Of a DNA stretch of 8,994 nt, positions 6,675-8,994 are shown piece by piece (position 1 is the first letter of the stretch; each line of letters opens with the position of its first letter). Origin of the DNA: JBBQSU01 sp038234815 (GTDB lineage Bacteria > Planctomycetota > Phycisphaerae > Tepidisphaerales > Tepidisphaeraceae); NCBI GenBank assembly GCA_038234815.1, contig JBBQSU010000138.1, forward strand, positions 1 through 8,994, given 5' to 3'. The notes under the pieces are model-generated. The model saw only the letters and a list, made by a program, of their open reading frames with translations. It did not search any database and had not been told where the DNA came from. The position numbers and the translations under genes were made by a program.

Positions 6675-7556
6675 TTATTCCACGTTTTGAACCTGTTCCT
6701 TCACCCGATCGATCGCGCTCTTGATTTCGACGATGTGCCTGGCGATCTGGGCATCGTTGGCCTTGGACGCGATCGTGTTCGCTTCACGCAGCATTTCCTG
6801 AGTGATGAAATCCAGCTTGCGGCCGGCGTGTTCACCCGATTTGCAGGCATCGGCGAAGGCTTCAAGATGCGCCGTCAGCCGCTGAATTTCCTCGCTGATG
6901 TCCGACCGCTCGGCGAAGATCGCGACCTCCTTTATCAGGTCAATCTCGCCCACTTTCAGCTCGGCCTTGGCCATAAGCTGCTTGACACGCTGGGACAGCT
7001 TTTTGTGATAGTCTTCGATCACCAGCGGAGCGCGATTCTGAATTTCGGCAAGATTGCTGGCAATCACCCGCGTGTGTTTCATCAGGTCGCTGAAAAGGCT
7101 TTCGCCTTCCTTGGCCCGCATGACCGCCAGCTTTTCCACTGCCTTTTTTGACAGCCGACGAATGGAGTCACCGTGCCGGGCGATCTCGTCGCTTTCATCG
7201 CGCGGCTCCTGGCAAACGCCCGGCAACGAAAGCAGTGCCGCCAGATCGATCTGAAAATCCGCCCCCATTCCGCGAAGCTGCCGGAGTTGATTGACGTAAG
7301 ACTCCAGCGCCGGCGTGTTAATGTGGTATGCCGCATCGGCGCTGTTCAGCCGCATTTTCAGAATGAACGTGATCGATCCGCGGCCCAGCCCCTCGCGCAG
7401 CATCGACTCGATCTCCGGTTCCAGTCCGCTGACGTTTTCAGGCAGCTTGATGACCGGCTTGAAATACCGATTGTTGAGGGACCGGATTTCGACTGCGTAG
7501 TGCGCGCCGTCGTGTTCGGCGCTGGCGTCTCCAAAACCGGTCATACTGTTAATCAT
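6675..7556 (-). CDS. yicC: YicC-family endoribonuclease
   Basis: This 293-residue protein is a full-length YicC family member. The family, long annotated as stress-induced and now regarded as endoribonucleases, has a conserved N-terminal half and a C-terminal DUF1732 half. Visible landmarks are MTGFG at 5-9, RSLNNRYF at 25-32, KEGESL at 149-154, the helix AERSDISEEIQRLTAH at 215-230, and the C-terminal GRKLDFITQEMLREANT at 245-261 followed by SKANDAQI. Long charged helices in the middle (about 120-235) are typical. The start MINSMTGFG is the usual beginning of the family; the ribosome-binding site is weak. It sits directly before gmk, the most common location of yicC in bacteria, and 44 bp after secG. 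That 44-bp gap shows a CTTGCC direct repeat but no hairpin or promoter I would defend. Confidence 0.93.
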   Translation of the reverse strand: MINSMTGFGDASAEHDGAHYAVEIRSLNNRYFKPVIKLPENVSGLEPEIESMLREGLGRGSITFILKMRLNSADAAYHINTPALESYVNQLRQLRGMGADFQIDLAALLSLPGVCQEPRDESDEIARHGDSIRRLSKKAVEKLAVMRAKEGESLFSDLMKHTRVIASNLAEIQNRAPLVIEDYHKKLSQRVKQLMAKAELKVGEIDLIKEVAIFAERSDISEEIQRLTAHLEAFADACKSGEHAGRKLDFITQEMLREANTIASKANDAQIARHIVEIKSAIDRVKEQVQNVE

Positions 7557-7600
7557 CGATTGGTGCTTTCAGGGGCAAGACCGGCAAGAAAGGGCTGCTG

Positions 7601-7999
7601 TTACGGCTGTGTCGTCGGCGGGGCGGGGGGCACCGTGTTCGGGGGCAGCGTCGTCGAAGGAACCTCGCCGGGGAGTGACTCCCTGGGCAAGGTCGGCATC
7701 TTCAAGGGCGCTTCCTGGTTCTGTTTCATGCGCAGTTCATCGGCTTGGGCCTGCTGGATGTTCCGCTTGTCGGCAATCAGATTCAGCGCCACCGCCAGCA
7801 AAAGGAAAATCCCGAATACGATGCTGGTGGCCCAGGTGAGAACGTCACCGGTTTTTGATCCGAACGCGGTGTTCCCGCCCGATCCACCGAAAGCGCTGCT
7901 GAGCCCGCCTCCGCGACCCTTCTGGATCAGCACCAGCAGGATGAGAAAAACGCACACGAGAATGAAGAGGGTCGTGGTCAGGTAAAACAAGAAAGTCAT
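7601..7999 (-). CDS. secG: Preprotein translocase subunit SecG
   Basis: This 132-residue inner-membrane protein is the small auxiliary subunit of the SecYEG channel. It has two helices, at about 4-25 and 53-75, joined by the family loop: LIQKGRGGGLSSAFGG at 24-39, then NTAFGSKTGDVLTWAT at 43-58. After the second helix comes a charged stretch and a Pro/Thr-rich, low-complexity tail (about 100-132) not needed for the core fold. The frame stays open upstream to a TTG at 8053 inside tpiA. The ATG at 7999 is preferred because it puts the first helix at the N-terminus as in other SecG proteins, and GGA sits 7 nt upstream. It follows tpiA by 34 bp, a pairing common in many bacterial phyla. Confidence 0.92.
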   Translation of the reverse strand: MTFLFYLTTTLFILVCVFLILLVLIQKGRGGGLSSAFGGSGGNTAFGSKTGDVLTWATSIVFGIFLLLAVALNLIADKRNIQQAQADELRMKQNQEAPLKMPTLPRESLPGEVPSTTLPPNTVPPAPPTTQP

Positions 8000-8033
8000 A
8001 ACGATTCCGAATTTGACGGGAAACCGAGGGTTG

Positions 8034-8780
8034 TTATTTGCCGGCGTTGACAATGGCCAGGAAGCTCTCGGCCTTGAGCGCCGCGCCGCCGATCAGCCCG
8101 CCATCGACATCAGGCTGGGACATAAGCCCCTTGGCATTCTCGGGCTTCATGCTCCCACCATACTGAATCCGCACGGCATCGGCAAAATCCTTGCTCCAAA
8201 GCTTGCCCAGCGCCAAGCGGATGTAGGCATGAACGTCCTGTGCCTGCGCGTCCGTGGCATTTCGGCCGGTGCCGATGGCCCACACCGGCTCATAGGCAAT
8301 CACCAGCCGCTGGGGATCGTTCATTTCCTTGCACAGTTCTTCCAACTGCTTTTGCACGACCGCGAAGGTGGTGTTGTTGTCACGTTCCTCCAGCTTTTCA
8401 CCCACGCAATGAACGAGGATCAGGCCGGCGGAGTAAATGGCCTTGGCCTTCTTGGCGATCAGTTCAGGCTTCTCGCCGATGACGTGCCGGCGTTCGCTGT
8501 GGCCGGTCAGGACGAATTTCACGCCGAAATCCTTGAGCATCTCCAGGGAAATTTCCCCGGTGAACGCGCCGTTCTTTTCAAAGTAAACGTCTTGCGCGCC
8601 GAGCAGAAATTTAGAGCCTGCAACGGCTTGCGCGACGGCATCGAGATAGACAAACGGTACGGCGGCGCCGGCCTGCACGCCATCGCCTAGCCCTGCGGCT
8701 ACCGCCTTGGCCAGTTCCACCGCCGAGGCCTTGCTCGTGTTCATCTTCCAGTTGCCCGCTACGAATTTGGTCCGCTTCAT
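8034..8780 (-). CDS. tpiA: Triosephosphate isomerase
   Basis: This 248-residue TIM barrel interconverts dihydroxyacetone phosphate and glyceraldehyde 3-phosphate in glycolysis and gluconeogenesis. All active-site residues are present: N10 and K12 in GNWKMN, the electrophile H94 in TGHSERR, the base E164 in AYEPVWAIGTG (the hinge and mobile loop 6), and the phosphate-binding YGGS at 207-210 and GG at 231-232. The length is normal for the family. The frame is open upstream to an ATG at 8897, which would add 39 non-homologous residues and place the promoter inside the gene. The ATG at 8780 fits the family start, and AGGA lies 9 nt upstream. It is the first gene of the leftward operon. Confidence 0.96.
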   Translation of the reverse strand: MKRTKFVAGNWKMNTSKASAVELAKAVAAGLGDGVQAGAAVPFVYLDAVAQAVAGSKFLLGAQDVYFEKNGAFTGEISLEMLKDFGVKFVLTGHSERRHVIGEKPELIAKKAKAIYSAGLILVHCVGEKLEERDNNTTFAVVQKQLEELCKEMNDPQRLVIAYEPVWAIGTGRNATDAQAQDVHAYIRLALGKLWSKDFADAVRIQYGGSMKPENAKGLMSQPDVDGGLIGGAALKAESFLAIVNAGK

Positions 8781-8813
8781 TTCTAAAAATCCTAACTTAA
8801 AAGAGAGTCCCAC

Positions 8814-8842
8814 AATATACGATAGCGAACGCACCGTGGCAA
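8814..8842 (-). promoter_or_regulatory. Sigma-70-type promoter for the tpiA-led operon
   Basis: On the minus strand a TTGCCA -35 box (8842-8837) and a TATATT -10 box (8819-8814) are separated by exactly 17 bp. Each box matches the consensus at five of six positions. Transcription would start near 8807, giving a leader of about 27 nt that carries the tpiA AGGA ribosome-binding site. It is the only strong promoter I see for the minus-strand genes, so it may drive all of them. Confidence 0.7.
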
Positions 8843-8904
8843 CCCGCGCGAGACCTGAATCATCCCCACTTTTGCGCCCGCTATGTCTTTGGTGCATAAA
8901 ATAG

Positions 8905-8931
8905 CCCGAGCCCGGTTGTTACGGGCTCGGG
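8905..8931. terminator. Perfect 10-bp GC-rich hairpin, possible leftward terminator
   Basis: CCCGAGCCCG (8905-8914) and CGGGCTCGGG (8922-8931) are exact inverted repeats around a 7-nt loop. Read leftward (minus strand), the hairpin is followed by CTATTTTATG, a broken U-tract that could give a modest intrinsic terminator for transcription arriving from the right. Read rightward, no T-run follows. It lies 40 bp ahead of a plus-strand start codon, so it could instead be part of that gene's leader, or serve to insulate the two divergent units. The structure is certain from the sequence; the role is not. Confidence 0.5.
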
Positions 8932-8950
8932 TGTGGCCACCCCGGCACAA

Positions 8951-8968
8951 TCGACTGAAAGGAGTCGG
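8951..8968 (+). promoter_or_regulatory. Strong Shine-Dalgarno in a small stem-loop, before the right-edge gene
   Basis: GAAAGGAG (8957-8964) precedes the plus-strand ATG at 8971 with 6 nt spacing after GGAG, a near-ideal ribosome-binding site. It is flanked by a 5-bp inverted repeat (CGACT at 8952-8956, AGTCG at 8963-8967), extendable by a T-G wobble pair. This puts most of the site in a hexanucleotide loop with its last bases in the stem. Confidence 0.5.
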
Positions 8969-8970
8969 TC

Positions 8971-8994
8971 ATGCGTCGCGACCTTGCGATCGCC
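8971..8994 (+). CDS. Start of a rightward gene (partial, 8 codons)
   Basis: The ATG at 8971 follows an excellent Shine-Dalgarno and opens a frame reading MRRDLAIA to the window edge. A double-Arg head followed by the start of a non-polar stretch could be the beginning of a signal peptide, but eight residues are too few to name a family. It is divergent from tpiA. No convincing plus-strand promoter was found: a TAAAAT box at 8897-8902 has only a poor -35 partner and would start transcription inside the hairpin. Confidence 0.5.

Larger units (their letters stand above)
1..8807 (-). other. Single leftward transcription unit (predicted operon of at least 11 genes)
   Basis: Eleven consecutive genes from tpiA to the first DMT/SMR gene, plus the partial gene at the left edge, lie on the minus strand with no internal gap above 44 bp. 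Junctions are +34 (tpiA-secG), +44, 0, -4 (gmk-rpoZ), +19, +5 (coaC-phosphatase), +5, +7, +31, -4 and -4. No hairpin with a U-tract was seen between genes. A single promoter is visible at the right end. Co-transcription is an inference from spacing; weak internal promoters cannot be excluded. Confidence 0.6.

Noticed and set aside
7557..7600. CTTGCC direct repeat in the secG-yicC gap considered as an operator or terminator
   Set aside because: Short, not an inverted repeat, without a T-run or promoter boxes; indistinguishable from chance.
7173..7985. Plus-strand open frame of 270 codons spanning yicC and secG
   Set aside because: It crosses two well-supported minus-strand genes and their intergenic gap, with no protein features of its own.
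8000..8053. 18-residue N-terminal extension of SecG from a TTG at 8053
   Set aside because: It would overlap the end of tpiA and place a polar segment before the first membrane helix; the ATG at 7999 has a suitable ribosome-binding site.
8013..8690. Plus-strand open frame of 225 codons antisense to tpiA
   Set aside because: Shadow of the triosephosphate isomerase gene; no credible start signal or domain.
8781..8897. 39-residue N-terminal extension of triosephosphate isomerase
   Set aside because: The frame is open by chance; it contains the promoter, and the family start is MKRTKFVAGNWKMN at 8780.

Overview
The window is almost entirely one long minus-strand transcription unit. It reads leftward from a clear sigma-70-type promoter near 8814-8842 and runs off the left edge. 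The organism is a bacterium with fairly high GC. The core block tpiA-secG-yicC-gmk-rpoZ-coaC joins two widely conserved bacterial neighbourhoods (tpiA-secG and yicC-gmk-rpoZ-dfp). The protein style, including a Pro/Thr-tailed SecG and a stand-alone CoaC, would fit Planctomycetota (for example a Phycisphaerae relative). That placement is inference only, since no rRNA or other marker is present.

Right edge (8781-8994): the tpiA promoter and leader, then a perfect 10-bp GC-rich hairpin (8905-8931). Beyond it a new plus-strand gene begins at 8971 behind a strong Shine-Dalgarno, and only 8 codons of it are visible.

Housekeeping half (5220-8780, leftward): triosephosphate isomerase, the SecG translocase subunit, a YicC-family endoribonuclease, guanylate kinase, the RNA polymerase omega subunit and a stand-alone phosphopantothenoylcysteine decarboxylase (CoaC without CoaB). 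Gaps are 44 bp or less. yicC/gmk abut and gmk/rpoZ overlap by ATGA.

Accessory half (1-5214, leftward, same strand, gaps of 31 bp or less): an MtnX-like HAD phosphatase, an M20 metallopeptidase/deacylase, a class III PLP aminotransferase related to glutamate-1-semialdehyde aminomutase, a PaaK-like adenylate-forming CoA ligase, and two small membrane proteins of the DMT/SMR type. The second of these starts at position 58 and is cut by the window edge. The set looks like a small biosynthesis-and-export (or modification) cassette: activation of a carboxylate, amination or amino migration, hydrolysis of an amide, dephosphorylation, then membrane transport. I do not recognise it as a described pathway. 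Its attachment behind housekeeping genes without a visible promoter or terminator is the most interesting aspect of the window.

No tRNA, rRNA, CRISPR array, insertion sequence or long repeat was seen. No gene-free stretch exceeds 300 bases.
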